Positions 35,741-48,284 of a stretch of 64,000 nt of DNA are shown one piece after another. The stretch is taken from assembly GCA_914767715.1 (NCBI GenBank), contig OU612070.1, positions 26,958,025 to 27,022,024 on the forward strand, given 5' to 3'. The translations under genes and the position numbers were made by a program. The notes beneath the pieces are model-generated. The model saw only the letters and a list, made by a program, of their open reading frames with translations, was not told where the DNA came from and ran no database searches. The DNA is from Membranipora membranacea (lineage: Eukaryota > Bryozoa > Gymnolaemata > Cheilostomatida > Membraniporidae). Numbering within the stretch: position 1 is the stretch's first letter; each line of letters begins with the position of its first letter.

Positions 35741-38700
35741 GCTTCTTCCGCTTTTGACAGGTACGAGATATGTTAAATATGGGACACTTAAGGTAATTCG
35801 CTTAAAATGGCTGATGCGATGACTAATATGTAGGAGGAATTTGCCTACATGAGGCATTTTTTATTATTATAGGACAGAAAAACAACAAAGTGGTATAATC
35901 CGACTAGTAGACCGGTACGTACATCAGGCTCACAACAAACGGTTCATTAATTATTCATGTGTTACATTTTAGATAACATAAATTAATTTGGTTATTATGC
36001 TTTGACATCTGAGGTTTAAAATTATTTAGTCAATTCAGTAACCTTTTAGCCTTTAAGTTTACTGAATTAATTAAATACTTGAAAACCTCAGAAGTCAAAG
36101 CATAAATTGTATGTTACTTAATGATGTTCCAATCTGGTTATTTTCTGTAAAAATGCATTTGATTAATGCTCAACATATCCTTGTTGATGTCAGGCCAGTG
36201 TCAATCATGATTATCACATTTCTCTCACCTAAATTGATATACCATTGGCTTTCCTGTTTCTGAGGCACTCCGATGGTCAGGGATATATTCATAGGGATGG
36301 CCAAAAAACCATGGCACCAATGCTTTTCAGCAAGTATATTTTGAAGAATTCCCTATACCTGTCAATTTTTCTGAATACTTATTTACCCCATTTATGTTAA
36401 CCATTGACAGGTCCACCCCTGAGCACCTTTCAACGGGTGTTCAAATTTATAAACATAAATAGAGTCAATGGGTGTTCAAAGTGATTACAGTTCTAGAGAA
36501 GCATGTGTTATTGGTAGGGATCATTTAGCTCCATGAAACGCCTCAAAACATTTTTAGAATTTTTTAGAATTTTCATAACTAGTAGGTAATTTATCACAGG
36601 TTTGGTGCACACAAGGTCCTTTGGTTCACTTAGTCTGATTATGAACTTCACAATGATATGAGAAAAGGTGTAGGTTTCATATCTCCTTCATACCACAGTA
36701 AAATAAACAGGATCATTGGTTTATTTATAAGTTTCTGTTTGCGAACCGGCGCATAAGATTATATCCTGAACACATCAATCAATCAATTTGGTTGCTGAAC
36801 AACAACAAAAGATTCATACAATGATATGCCAATCAGTACACAGTGCTGGCGTGTGGTAGGTTACAAAAATAAAACCGGAACAGTGTGATGTCTGAATTAT
36901 AAAATTGTCAGTATTTAAAAAAAGAAATGAATTAATGTTGGCCAAAATAAATAATAATAAAACAGCTAGTACAGTGAAGGTCAGGAATGTTATTTTCTTA
37001 ACAACCTTGAACAACAAATTTTTCATACTGCAGATGGTCATGAAGAGAAATGCTAGCGGCAACTATATATCACTTAACCAAGAGAGACAGACAGAATACT
37101 TTCTTACCTAATTTGTATTTTATTATGATGGTGGCTACAACAGAATGCTCATAAATTACACATGACCGATAAAGACGAATCAAAGTGCTACAAAATGCCA
37201 ACCAATATACAGTGGGACAACAAACAGAAATATTCTAATAAATCTGTGATCCTGATTTCTGTTGTTATCTATAGGTGCAAATGGTTTAGCTACAAATGTT
37301 ATTTTGGAGATATTTAGTGTCAATGACTCATGTACATTTCTAACTTTATCTGTGAAAATTAGTATTCATATGTTGTGTCAAACAACATTCATACCTTTTT
37401 CTCTATAGAGGTAATCCCATCTTGTTCTAGAACCAAAGATTTCTTTGTATGTGTTTCTATGCCCCTCTATTTTACCAATCAACACCTAAACCAGATAACT
37501 GGATCAACAGATACTGTTCATCATGTGCTAATAAGTTTATTCCAAACACTTAAACCCTTCTAAATATGTTGGTTGATGATAGACACAAGCTTGTTTTTTT
37601 TGCAAAAAAAAATTGAATTAATGTTGAAGGTCCTTTGACATCATACCATATCTGACCTATGCTGTGACGGATACTTAAAAAATTAAAATTAGGCGTAAAT
37701 ATGATGGAGAATGGGAAATATTACAGCGACAAAGTCGAACAGTGGTAGAAATAACAGTAGTCAAGGAGGAGCAAACTTTCTTCAAACTCTATTTTATCAT
37801 CGTAGGCAAATCAAACATTTTGACGCAAAATACTTTTTGAGAAGAGAAGCCATTATCGACAATGAATTTCACCAGGTCCGTCCCCTCTCTGCAAATAATT
37901 TAGAACTTTAGACAGCTGTGTGGAAAGGCATGTTTTGAGGTGGGCGATTAAGCTGGGTGATAACTCCCATGTTCTTTGGTGAACTCTGATCAATATCAGA
38001 TAACGATCTCCGACAATGAAACAGTTACAACAGTAAAATCCCCTTATAATCCCACTACCACAATGGCCTCCCTGAGCACCTGTTTATGAAAAAACATAAA
38101 TCTAGTCAATGCAATTCAGAATACGGGCTTTATCAAAATTGACCTGGTGAAAAAAGTGAGAGAGCCATACCTATTGACACTCCTGATCCTTACAGTACCT
38201 GAGAAACAGGGAAAGCCAGGGCATCAAATGAAGCCAAGAGAAATATTATATATACAATTGGTATTGGCTTGACAGCCATATGGTATGTTGAGCATTTTAT
38301 AATGCATTTTACAAAATAAACAGATCGAAACATGATAACATAATCTACGGTTTACACTTCACCTTCTGAGGTTTTAAATATAATTAATTGACTATTTCCT
38401 GTAGCCTATATTGTCATTTATCAGAAATGTAAATTTGACATGCCCATGCAAAAATGGAAACACAGAAATAATTAATTTAGTTTTTGTTGTTAGGTATCAG
38501 TCATATGATAACAGTCCGTTGTTTTCCTGTCCCAATATGATCAAAAATGCCTCATGGAGTCCAATTCCAGGCACATAGTAGTCATAGCAACGACCAGAAA
38601 ACCAATAGCCCTTTTAGTGTTTTATCCAACATACATTGTACCTGTCAAAAATGCATTTTTATAGAAAAAAACAGATTGGAACATGATTAAATAACATACC

Positions 38701-40286
38701 ATGGTTTTAAAATACTTAATTAATTCTGTATTTCCTTTTAGCCTACATTGTCTGATATTTGAATTGTAATACAGGAATAATTAATGAACCTTTTGTTGTG
38801 ATCCTGATGAAGGTACCAGTCTAATAATACCACCTCATTGTTTTTGCATAATGCCGCGATCATAAATGCCACAAAACTTCAAGGGTGTGGATGACATAGA
38901 CTCAGGTTGTCGATTGAGTTTATGATGGATGGCCAATTGGTGATGTCATTATTAAGTACAATATGAAATGGCTGTCCTTTTCATGCCACCTATGAGGTAG
39001 ACAGCCGGCGTCTCGTTGTCCTATTATGTGGCAGAATTCCCCCACAATTATTTTCAGTGAATACAGCCATAGAATATAACGTAACGAACATGTTATAATT
39101 GTGGAATATTTATATATATTAAATAAAAATAAGGGCTCCTCCCCATGCTCCCTCCTTGCTTTAATCTGGCCGCACTGGAATTTCAACTTGGGCTGAGATG
39201 AAACACTCCCATTGCTCAGCCATGCTGGGCCGCTTAGGCTTGCAAAGCCTTATGCGAAATAATCCAGGTGGTTAAATTTAATGATGTAGTGGGTGTAAGT
39301 AGCAGTAAATAGGTACCATATCAAAACAAGTTACATCACCCATTAGTAAAATAGATATTATGTGTCTTCACCGGGATTTAGACTCAGTCGGGCCTCTCGC
39401 GTAACAAGCATGTTAAAATTGTAAATCTATATATTATTTAATTATATATTTAATATTTGTATATAGTATGTATATAGTATGTATGTATTATGTTTGTATG
39501 TATTATATAATCGTATGTAATGTATAATTGAATATAATATATAATTGTGTATAATACATAATTGTTTGTGATGTATGTATGTAACATAACAAGTTAAACC
39601 CCAAAGAAGAAAAATAGATGAAATGTAAATGCAATCATATTTTTTTACTCAACCTTTTTTGCTATTTTTAATGGCACTTTTGAAAAACGTCGTCTTGAAA
39701 ATGATATAGATGCCAATAGGGTATTGAAAAAAAATCCGTCTTCACTGGGATTCGAACCGGGCCTAAAGAGAAGAGAAAGTTATGAAAATATCAGACCTCA
39801 CCACGACTTGAACTTGGGCCTCCTCTGTTGAAATCGGACATGCTAACCACTACGCCACACTTTCCCACTGTTGCTCTCAGATTTAACTTAAATATGAACG
39901 GGCAAAATGTAATTTTGTTTAATTTTTCTTTTATTAAGTTTTAATGGCACATATTAGGCAAAAAACGTATAAAAAAATGTTACATGCACATGCGCAACTG
40001 GATTTACTACACATATGTGGTTGAAGACAGGACTTTGATTCAGCCGTTTCTTCTGTTTTCCCATACAACCTTTTTTGAAAAAAGTGTTATGATGCACTGG
40101 ATTTGGGTTTCTTTTATTTTATATACACATGCGTTTATCATAAACAGAAAACGGAATAATAAAACATGCCTCATGTAGGCGAATTCCTCCTGCATATTAG
40201 TCATAGCATCAGCCAATTTAGGCAAACTCCCTCACGTGTCCCATATTTAACATACCTCGTACCAGTCAAAACCGGAAGAAACTTCT
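35741..40286. other. Unit 1 intergenic spacer between divergent copies 1 and 2
   Basis: Spacer modules recur in units 2 and 3, often inverted. 35.7-36.75 kb matches the reverse complement of 47.0-47.95 and 55.7-56.7 kb. 37.1-38.6 kb matches the reverse complement of 45.6-46.95 and 53.95-54.9 kb. 38.63-38.87 is a further partial promoter-upstream module. About 38.87-40.14 kb is extra DNA with tRNA-like pieces and a TA/TG-rich tract (39420-39590). Short frames at 37375-37563 and 37711-37911 are repeated in the other units without conserved reading frame, so I do not call them genes. Confidence 0.55.
39797..39868 (-). pseudogene. tRNA-like SINE head
   Basis: The minus strand carries GTGGCGTAGTGGTTAGCA (A box) and AAGTTCAAGTCGTGG (B box) at tRNA-like spacing. 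It lies within the extra 1.25 kb of unit 1. A similar B-box fragment is near 39170-39260. Confidence 0.55.
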
Positions 40287-40359
40287 GCCCCCACATGCCG
40301 TTGTGCAATGCAATGATATGCATAACTAATGCCAGTTTCTTTAGCTGAATGTTATAAAA
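40287..40359 (+). promoter_or_regulatory. Promoter of Gly-rich copy 2
   Basis: The conserved block CCCCCACATGCCGTTGTGCA begins at about 40288 and TATAAAA is at 40353-40359. The AACGG half of the block is altered here (GCAATGATATGC), unlike the other copies. Confidence 0.75.
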
Positions 40360-40708
40360 GGTAGATGAGTGGCTTGTTCTAATCACAGAGTTTGAAAAAC
40401 TTTTCTGACTACCACAAATTTTAAGGTAAACACCTACATTCTGTTTCAGTCGTCAATTCTGCTACAATTTTGTATCAATGTTTGAATGCTTTAATTTCAT
40501 TATAATAATCACAAATTATCAAATCTGTTCAGTGAAAGTTTAGAAGGAGTTTTACTTATTCATGATCATTTGAGGACTTATGGAAGGGATCTTTGAAAAG
40601 CTCTCTTTATCCGTCTGAATGTTTTAGCCACGTTACATATTTCCATGTAGCTGAGAATTGGCGTGGGCGTTTCACAATTTCTAAAGACATTCATCTATTT
40701 GTTTTTAG

Positions 40709-41632
40709 ATGAACAAGTTCACCTCCTTGGCTGTGTTTGCTGTCATTCTAGGTGAGTTTATGTATCCTTTCACCCCCTTGAATTGCAGCTTTGTTTGCAA
40801 AAACCCATCTCTTATCTTTCAAATGTTTTGCAATTACTAAATCCTATACATAAATCTGTGTCTCATATATATGGAACCAGCAATATATTTTCACTGCCAG
40901 ATTTTGCCCCTGATAAAAGACATCTTGCTCTGATAATGAAGAAATTCAGGGTTTTTGTACAATGTAATTGGGGTAGTTGAAAAACTTATGCTTTTTACAA
41001 AATATGCGATTAGATCTGTTATTATCACAGTCTGTTGTATCACAAACTGAAACCTGCATTTTTTTTAATATAGGCCTTTGCCTTGCTGCATATGCACCTG
41101 CTCCTAAGAGAGGAAGTAGCAGCAATGGAGATGGCATCGATGGCGCTGATACCAACAATGAAATGAGTGGAGGAAACATGAATGGTGCAGAGGATGGAAG
41201 AGGTGGTCATGGAGGGAAAGGCAGAAATGGAGGAGATGACGGTGTCAATGGACATGGTAGCAACGGTGGAAATGATGGTGTTGATGGTAGAGGTGGGAAT
41301 GGTAAAAGTGGTGGAGATGATGCCGTGGGTGGACATGGTCGAAACGGTGGTGATGATGGTCTAGGTGGTCATGGTGGAAATGGTGTTGATGATAACAGCC
41401 GAGGAGGACACAGAGATGATAATGGAAGAACAGGAGGAGTTACTTTTGGAGGTGAGATGAATTAAATTTGATCACCTGGGATTCACATCCATTAGATTTT
41501 GACTTTTTGCCTAAATGAAGCATGGAAGAGGTGAATGTCTAATCCATACAGCATTGCATACATAAATTTCAGGGTGAACATTATATTAACAAATTTTGTT
41601 TTATTTTAGGTCACTATAGCTACGTCAGCTAG
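40709..41632 (+). CDS. Small secreted glycine-rich protein, copy 2 (intact, plus)
   Basis: A non-coding exon (about 40383-40425, donor AAG/GTAAAC) is spliced to the coding exons 40709-40751, 41074-41451 and 41610-41632, giving 147 aa. The ATG immediately follows the acceptor TTTTTAG. MNKFTSLAVFAVILG plus LCLAAYA forms the signal peptide, followed by PAPKR. The body has units such as GGNDGVDGRGGNG and GGDDAVGGHGRNG. It ends TFGGHYSYVS. An AATAAA lies near 41802. The frame is intact and all splice signals are canonical. This is the only copy with Lys at residue 3. Confidence 0.86.
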
Positions 41633-42342
41633 ATGAAGAAAGAGAAAGTGGACCTGTGTCATACTTTTATGAGCGAGGTAGATGCATTTCGATTGCTTCA
41701 TTAACGATGAAGAAAAATGTTTATTTGACTTACTTGCATAAGAAATGAACATATGGCTCAAACACGTCTCATTATTACTGTCCTTTTTCTTATAAGGTAA
41801 TAAATCTTCAAATTTCTCACAAAATACTTGACCATTATGGTGGTATGTTGAAGTCTGGAATTTTGCAACATCTCCCCGACAGCAAACAAGAGGGCCCCTC
41901 CATTCATTTTATTTTCATTGCCATTCTGTAGAAAACACTTACTCACAATAGTACTTCGGACCAAACTATGGTCATTTATTTACAAAATTGGGTTATGATG
42001 TAATATGCAACCTCCACCTCCACATATCATTCTAAGCTGAACTCATCTTATCTCGATATCTGACATCTGCCGAGCAACATATAACATAGAAATTAAATTT
42101 ACTGCGCTTTGTGACAGTTGGAGTTGTGTTAATTTTTTTAAATAACTAAGATATCTTCAGTGAATATGCCACTCATTGAATCAATCAAATATTATTTTAT
42201 ACCGATAAAACAAATCAAAGAATATGATACAATATACTATGGTATATTATGATAGAACACAATGAGGTCATTTAAATCCTCCTGTTCGATAGTACAAGTT
42301 AATATAATGATAATAATATTTTTATATAATACAACTTCTGTC
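41633..42342. other. 3' flank of Gly-rich copy 2
   Basis: Non-coding. The start is homologous to the flanks after copies 4 and 6, and a 100-base piece also occurs at 63246-63352. The tandem-unit junction is at its end. Confidence 0.7.
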
Positions 42343-42715
42343 CTCACAATTTGTTTTTCCTGTGTTATTGATATGGCACATGGAAAAGTTAAAAACCTGA
42401 TAGAGTTTGGCGCAGGAAAAAACTTAACCCCTCATTGGAAGCCTCAAACTCTACTGTGCAACTTCTGCTCAGCATATTATAACATCATTGGTCATCTGGA
42501 CCACATGGATGATGATGTATGTTCAGCAATCAAACAACTAAATATGACAAATCTTAGACAGCGCATCAACATCAACTCAAGGAAAACTCGAACCGTCAGC
42601 ATTCCAATATGAACAGTTTAACCAAACTCAGTTAGCTCAGCTCTCGGAGCTGTAATCTCATGACTTTGCTCTTCTTGGATATAACCGCGGTCCTCTAACA
42701 ATATCCATAGACTAA
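42343..42715 (+). pseudogene. Sulfotransferase last-exon fragment, copy in unit 2
   Basis: It matches sulfotransferase exon 5 from about 31317 to its end, including WKPQTLLCNFCS and IIGHLDHMDDD. It lacks the part of that exon encoding the 3'-phosphate motif and all earlier exons. Small indels after NLRQR break the frame, and a TAA occurs in the YSYDFALLGY region. It was 5'-truncated by the duplication and could not have made an enzyme. Confidence 0.9.
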
Positions 42716-44368
42716 ATGCAAGATGATCTAGACTAATCATCCTTGAAATTTTTATTTACGTATATCATGCTTCTCCTGCGGAGGGGGTGGGGGATGTCAG
42801 ACTGGGTCAAGATTCTGGAGGGGACTTAGACTATGTTGCAAGCCTCATAACTTGTTGATAAACCATTATTGTGGGTTTGTCATGGAAAGCTTAATGTATT
42901 CTCCAAAAACATACCAGGCGATAAGTTATTGTGTAAACCTAGCGAAATAACGCTATCATTATTTTTTGCAGTTGTCTTATCATGTCTAAAGTGAAGAGAA
43001 AATATACGATCGCAATTTATCATTTAAAGTTCTTACACAATTATATATATCATTTTTCTGCTTATGTTGTACGTCATCTTTATTGAAAGTTTTTCTATCC
43101 CATTTTTTTGTTCTCTTAAAAGGCTGGTTTTGTAAAACATTCTCATGAAATGAAAATTATGTCAATACTATTTGCTTTTAAATTTAAGATTTTTTTCTTA
43201 CAAAAGGCTTCTGTAGTAGATTGCAGTTATAGTCATGTCATGGTCATAATGGTGATAATAAAACTTCAAGAAATGTCAACCCCGGCCAGGATTTGAACTT
43301 TGGGATTTGTACCGGGGCCTCCATCCTCACAGTCTTTGATGCTATCCGTTCATCAACACCGCCCCAAAAGCAATGAATTAACACAAACAAATGGTAACTG
43401 AAGTTGAACTGATGCTCTTCCCATGGTTCGATAACCTTTAGAATCGCATATGAAACCATAGTGTCCATGACGTCATACAAAATTTTGACTCTGTCTGTCT
43501 GCCTCATATAAATGAGAGTTTCGCCCTCAAATTTTCTTCAGGTATACCAAAGAAAAGATTTCGCTTTGTTCTGATTCTGAGATAGTTCCCTTGCCTCACT
43601 CTTGCAATGAATTATTTTAGCGCTTAACTGACCTGCTAATTGAAGAACAATCAGCTGTTATCTGATACTCTGAAATGAAGTGGTGAAGTGGGGGAACTAT
43701 ATCGGTATCAATATAATTATTATTTGAGGCTAATACGCCTTCTGATTATGAGCTAGAGTCATTCTGATTCTAAAATCTTTCTGTGAGCAGGATTAGAATA
43801 TCGGTTGCATGTAACAATACTGCCACCAGAGACGGGAACATACCACAAGTAAGGAGTCTCACGAAATCCCCACCTGCCTTCAAAATCATTGCCTTCTAAC
43901 TTTGAAACTTCCTGCTTGAAGAGGAAAGTTGCAGATAATCGTTTGCGCATTCGATTCATTTAAAATTAGTATGAGGCTTTAGTGACCACTGCATTTAAAA
44001 ATTTTTGCATTACAATATCTGAGCCCAAAAAAATCCTAGACCGCATTTGATATCTTATGGTTTCATCATTATCATTTTTGAGAGATATTTGAATGCAGAT
44101 GAATTTTCTTACAAGAATAAGGAGAATTATAATAGGTAATGTTTGAGCCATATATTTATTTATTTAGCAAGTAAATCGAACAAACGTTTTTCTTCATTGT
44201 TTTCATCTTTGTTAAGGAACAATCTGAATGCAAGTAACTAGTAACATTGTGATATAGTTTTCAAGCTAATGAATGTAAAGGTTTTTCAAATAACAAATAG
44301 AAGTAGAAAGAGCATATAAAGTTGTTGACGAAAATCCAAATACCCTTTTCAACTTTCTCTTTCTTCAT
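42716..44368. other. Unit 2 sequence between sulfotransferase fragment and Gly-rich copy 3
   Basis: Non-coding. It includes the tRNA-like remnant at 43275-43367. It is shorter than unit 3 by about 1.15 kb at the junction near 43230. Confidence 0.6.
43275..43367 (-). pseudogene. tRNA-like/SINE remnant, unit 2 copy
   Basis: Same sequence as at 33523-33614 with a few substitutions. Confidence 0.5.
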
Positions 44369-45310
44369 CTAGCTGACGTAGCTATAGTGACCTTAAAATA
44401 AACAAACATACTTTTTACCCTGAAATTTATGTATGCAATGCTGTATGGATTAGACATTCATCTCTTCTGCTTCATTTAGGAAAGTGGCCGAAATCTAATG
44501 AATGTGAATCTCAGGTGATTAAATTTTATTCAACTCACCTCCAAAAGTAACTCCTCCTGTTCTTCCATTATCGTCTCTGTGTCCTCCTCTGCTGCCATCA
44601 TCTCTACCATTTCCACCACGACCACCTAAACCATCATCACCACCATTACCAACACGACCACCTAAACCATCATCACCACCGTTTCGACCATTCCCATCAT
44701 GTCCAGCCATGGCGTCATCTCCACCATTTCGACCATCTCCACCTTTACCATCAACACCATCATTACCACCGTTGCTACCATGTCCATTGATACCATCATC
44801 TCCTCCATTTCCCTCCATGACCATCTCTTCCATCCTCTACACCATTCATGTTTCCTCCACCCATTTTATTGTTGCTGTCAGCGCCATCGATGCCATCTCC
44901 ATTGCTGCTACTTCCTCTCTTAGGAGCAGGCATATAGGCAGCAAGGCAAAGGCCTAAATCAAAAAGGCAGGTTTCAGTTTGTGATACAACAGACTGTGTC
45001 ATATTAACTCATCTAATCACATGTTTTGTAAGAGGTGTAAATTTTTCAGCTTCCCCAAATACACTGTAAAAAATTTGTGATTTTTTTCTTTAATTTCATC
45101 AGGGGCACAGTCAGGAAGTGAGAATACATTTCCTGATTCTGAATAGCTCTGATGTCAAACAGATTTGTATATAGGATTTAGCAATTGCAAAACATTTGAA
45201 AGATGAGAGATCAGGGTTTTTGTAGCGAAGCTGCAATTCAAGGGGATAAAAAGATACCTAAACTCACCAAGAATGACAGCAAACACAGCTAAGGAGGTAA
45301 AATTGTTCAT
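44369..45310 (-). pseudogene. Glycine-rich protein copy 3, frameshifted by an 8-bp deletion
   Basis: The exon positions are 45268-45310, 44539-44953 and 44369-44391. The promoter, signal exon (MNNFTSLAVFAVILG) and splice sites are retained, with acceptor TTTTAAG before the last exon. Relative to intact copies, GGCAGAAA is missing at about 44808-44814, between two GAAA-type direct repeats. The frame then reads KWRR and stops at 44796-44798, giving only 66 aa. Beyond the break the Gly-rich frame continues undamaged, so the deletion is probably recent. Paired head-to-head with copy 4. Confidence 0.88.
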
Positions 45311-45598
45311 CTAAAAACAAAATAATTGATTATGAATGATATAATGTGAGACTTTCACCTCATTTCCCAGCTGTATGGAAATAAAAGATAGCTTAAAAAA
45401 TCTTATCAAGTTAAACTGCCTCAAATTGCACTAAACAGATTATAATTTATGATTACATTATAACAGGTTAATTCAAACATTAATAACATAATGGTAGTAT
45501 AATTTAAACTGTAACATAATTATGGTACTTACCTTTAAGTTTGTGGGGTGTCAATCAAATTTTCAAACTCTGTGATTAGAGTAAGCCACACATCTGCC

Positions 45599-45670
45599 TT
45601 TTATAGTGATCAATGCAGATAAATCTCATTAATTATGGGTACCGTTACATTGCACACCAGCGTGTGGGGG
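45599..45670 (-). promoter_or_regulatory. Promoter of Gly-rich copy 3
   Basis: TATAAAA (minus) at 45599-45605, with the shared upstream block at about 45637-45670 (CCCCCACACGC..GTGTGCAATGTAACGG on the minus strand). Confidence 0.75.
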
Positions 45671-47883
45671 CAGCAACCCTTTTCCGCTTTTGACAGGTAC
45701 GAGGTATGTTGAAAAAGGAACACTAAAATTGGATAAACTTTCTTGTTGTTGCTATGACTAATATTTAGGAGATATTTGACTATATGAGGCATTTTTGATT
45801 ATCCTAGGACAGGAAAACAATGAAGTGGTATCATACAACTGGTACTTAACAACAAAAGCTAAATTAATTATTTTTGTGTTTCCATTTTCGCATGGACATG
45901 TCAAATTTACATTTTTGATAAATGACAACATAGATGACAAGGAATTACTTAATTAATTATATATTTTAGAACCTCAGTAGTTGAAGTTTAAATCATAGAT
46001 TATGTTATAATGTTCGATCTGTTTATTTTTGTAACAATGCATTATAGATTGCTCAAAATATCCACACCGCTGTAAAGCCAGTACCAATTGCATATATCAT
46101 ATTTCTCTTGGCTTCATTGATGCCGATGCTTTCCCTGTTACTGAGGTTCTGTAAGGATCAGGTGTGTCAATAGGTATGGCTCTCTCACTTTTTCACCAGG
46201 TCAATTTTGATAAAAAAATCCCTTATAAAACTACCATCATTATTTCGAATTGAATTTACTATATTTATGTTTTTTCATAAAAAAATGCTTAGGGAGAACA
46301 TCGTGTTATTGCGATTATAAGGGGATTATACTGTTTGTTGTAGCTGTTTCATTGTCAATGACGTTAACTGATACTGATCAGAGTGAACCAAAAAACATGT
46401 GAGCTATCACCCAGCTTAATCGCCAAAAATATGCCTTTCCACACAGCTTTCTAAAGTTCTAAATTAGTTGCAGAGAGGGGACGGACCTGGTGAAAATTCA
46501 TTGTTGATAATGGCTTCTCATCTGGAAAAGTATTTTGCCACAAACTGTTGGCATTTGCCTGAGATGATAAATTAGAATTTGGCGAAAGTTTGCTCCTTAT
46601 TGACTCCCATTATTTCTACCACTGTTCAACTTCGTCGCTTTATTACTTCCCAAACTCCAGCAAATGTTTGTCTAATTTCTAAATTCTGATAATCAGTCAC
46701 AGCTAAGATCAGAAATGGTATAAAGTCGAAGGACCCCAATTTCCCCTCAACATTAATTCAATTTTTTTTTTAAATAACATGTTTGCGTCTATCATCAACC
46801 GACATATTTAGAGGGTTTTAAGAGTATCGATTAAACTTATAAGCGCATGATGAACAGTATCTGTTGTTCCAGTTATTTGCTTGAGGTGTTCACTGGTAAA
46901 TTAGAGGGGCATGGAAACAAATACAAAAAAAATCTTCAGTTCTAGACCAGGATGGGATTACTTCTGTATAGGTTTGAATGTTGTTTGACACAAGATATGA
47001 ATACTGTTTTTCACAGATAAAGTTGGAAATGTACATGAGTCATTGAACCAAATCGATTGATTGCTGCGTTCAGGATAGAATTTTATGCAGTTTGCAAACA
47101 GAAACCTATAAATAAACCAATGATCCTGTTTTTTGTGTGGTTTGAAGATGATATGAAACATATACCTTTTCTTATAGCATTGTAAAGTTCATAATCAGAC
47201 CAAAGGACCTTGTGTGCACCATACCTGTGATAAATTAACGAGTTATGCAAGTTGTAGAAAATTCTAAAAATGTTTCGAGGCGTGTCAATGGAGCTGAATG
47301 ATTCCAATGGTTATTCAAAAAAATTGACAGTTCCAGGGGCTTCTTCAAAATATACCTGCTGAAAAGAATTGGAGCCACGGCCTTTTGGCCGTCCCTATAA
47401 GTATATCCCTGATCATAGGAGTACCTCAAATACATGAAAAGCCAATATATCAATGTGGCTGAAAGAAATATGGTATCTACAATTTTGATTGGCCTGACAG
47501 CAACAAGGATATGTTGAAAATTAAAAAAATGCATGTTTACAGAAAATAAACAGATTGTAACATGATAAAATAACATACAATTTATGCATTGAGTTCTGAG
47601 GTTTAAAAATAATTAAATTAATTCAGTATTTCCTTTTGGCCTACTATGTCTGATGTCTAAAATGTAACACAGGAATAATTAATTAAGCTTTTGTTGTGAG
47701 CCTGATGTAGGTACCAGTCGGACAATACCACTTCTTTGTTTTTCTGTCCTATAATAATCAAAAATGCCTCAAGTAGGCGGATTCATCCTACATATTAGCC
47801 ATAGCGCCAGCCAATTTATGTGAGTTACCATTAAGTGTCCCATATGTAACACCCTGTACCTGTAAAAAGGGGAAGAAACCTCT
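45671..47883. other. Unit 2 spacer between divergent copies 3 and 4
   Basis: Inverted-repeat modules shared with units 1 and 3. No reading frame is conserved between copies. Confidence 0.6.
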
Positions 47884-47955
47884 GCCCCCACATGCCGTTG
47901 TGCAATGTAACGGTACGCATAATAATGCAAATTCTTTTGATTGAGCACTATAAAA
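47884..47955 (+). promoter_or_regulatory. Promoter of Gly-rich copy 4
   Basis: CCCCCACATGCCGTTGTGCA, then ATGTAACGGTACGC, then TATAAAA at 47949-47955. CCGTT and AACGG form an inverted pair (Myb-like half sites) around TGTGCAAT, which resembles a C/EBP site. Confidence 0.78.
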
Positions 47956-48284
47956 GGCAGATGAGTGGCTCACTGTAATCACAGAGTTTGAAAACATTTC
48001 TGACTACAACAACCTTCAAGGTAAATATCTTAATTCTGTTACAGTTTCAAATTCAGCTACAGTTTAGTATCAATGTTTGAATGCTTTAATTAAATTATAT
48101 AATCACAAAGTATCAAATCTGTTCAGTACAATTTTAAAGCAGTTTTACTTATTCATATGAGGACTTATGGATGGGATCTTTTAAAAGCTCTCTTTATCCG
48201 TCCAAATATTTTGGCTACATTACATATTTTAATGTAGCTGAGAAATTCACATTATCTGAAGATATTCATCTATTTTGTTTTTAG

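Noticed and set aside
37375-37911. Two short plus-strand frames in the unit 1 spacer
   Set aside because: The same DNA occurs inverted in units 2 and 3 without the frames being kept, so this is spacer repeat rather than coding.
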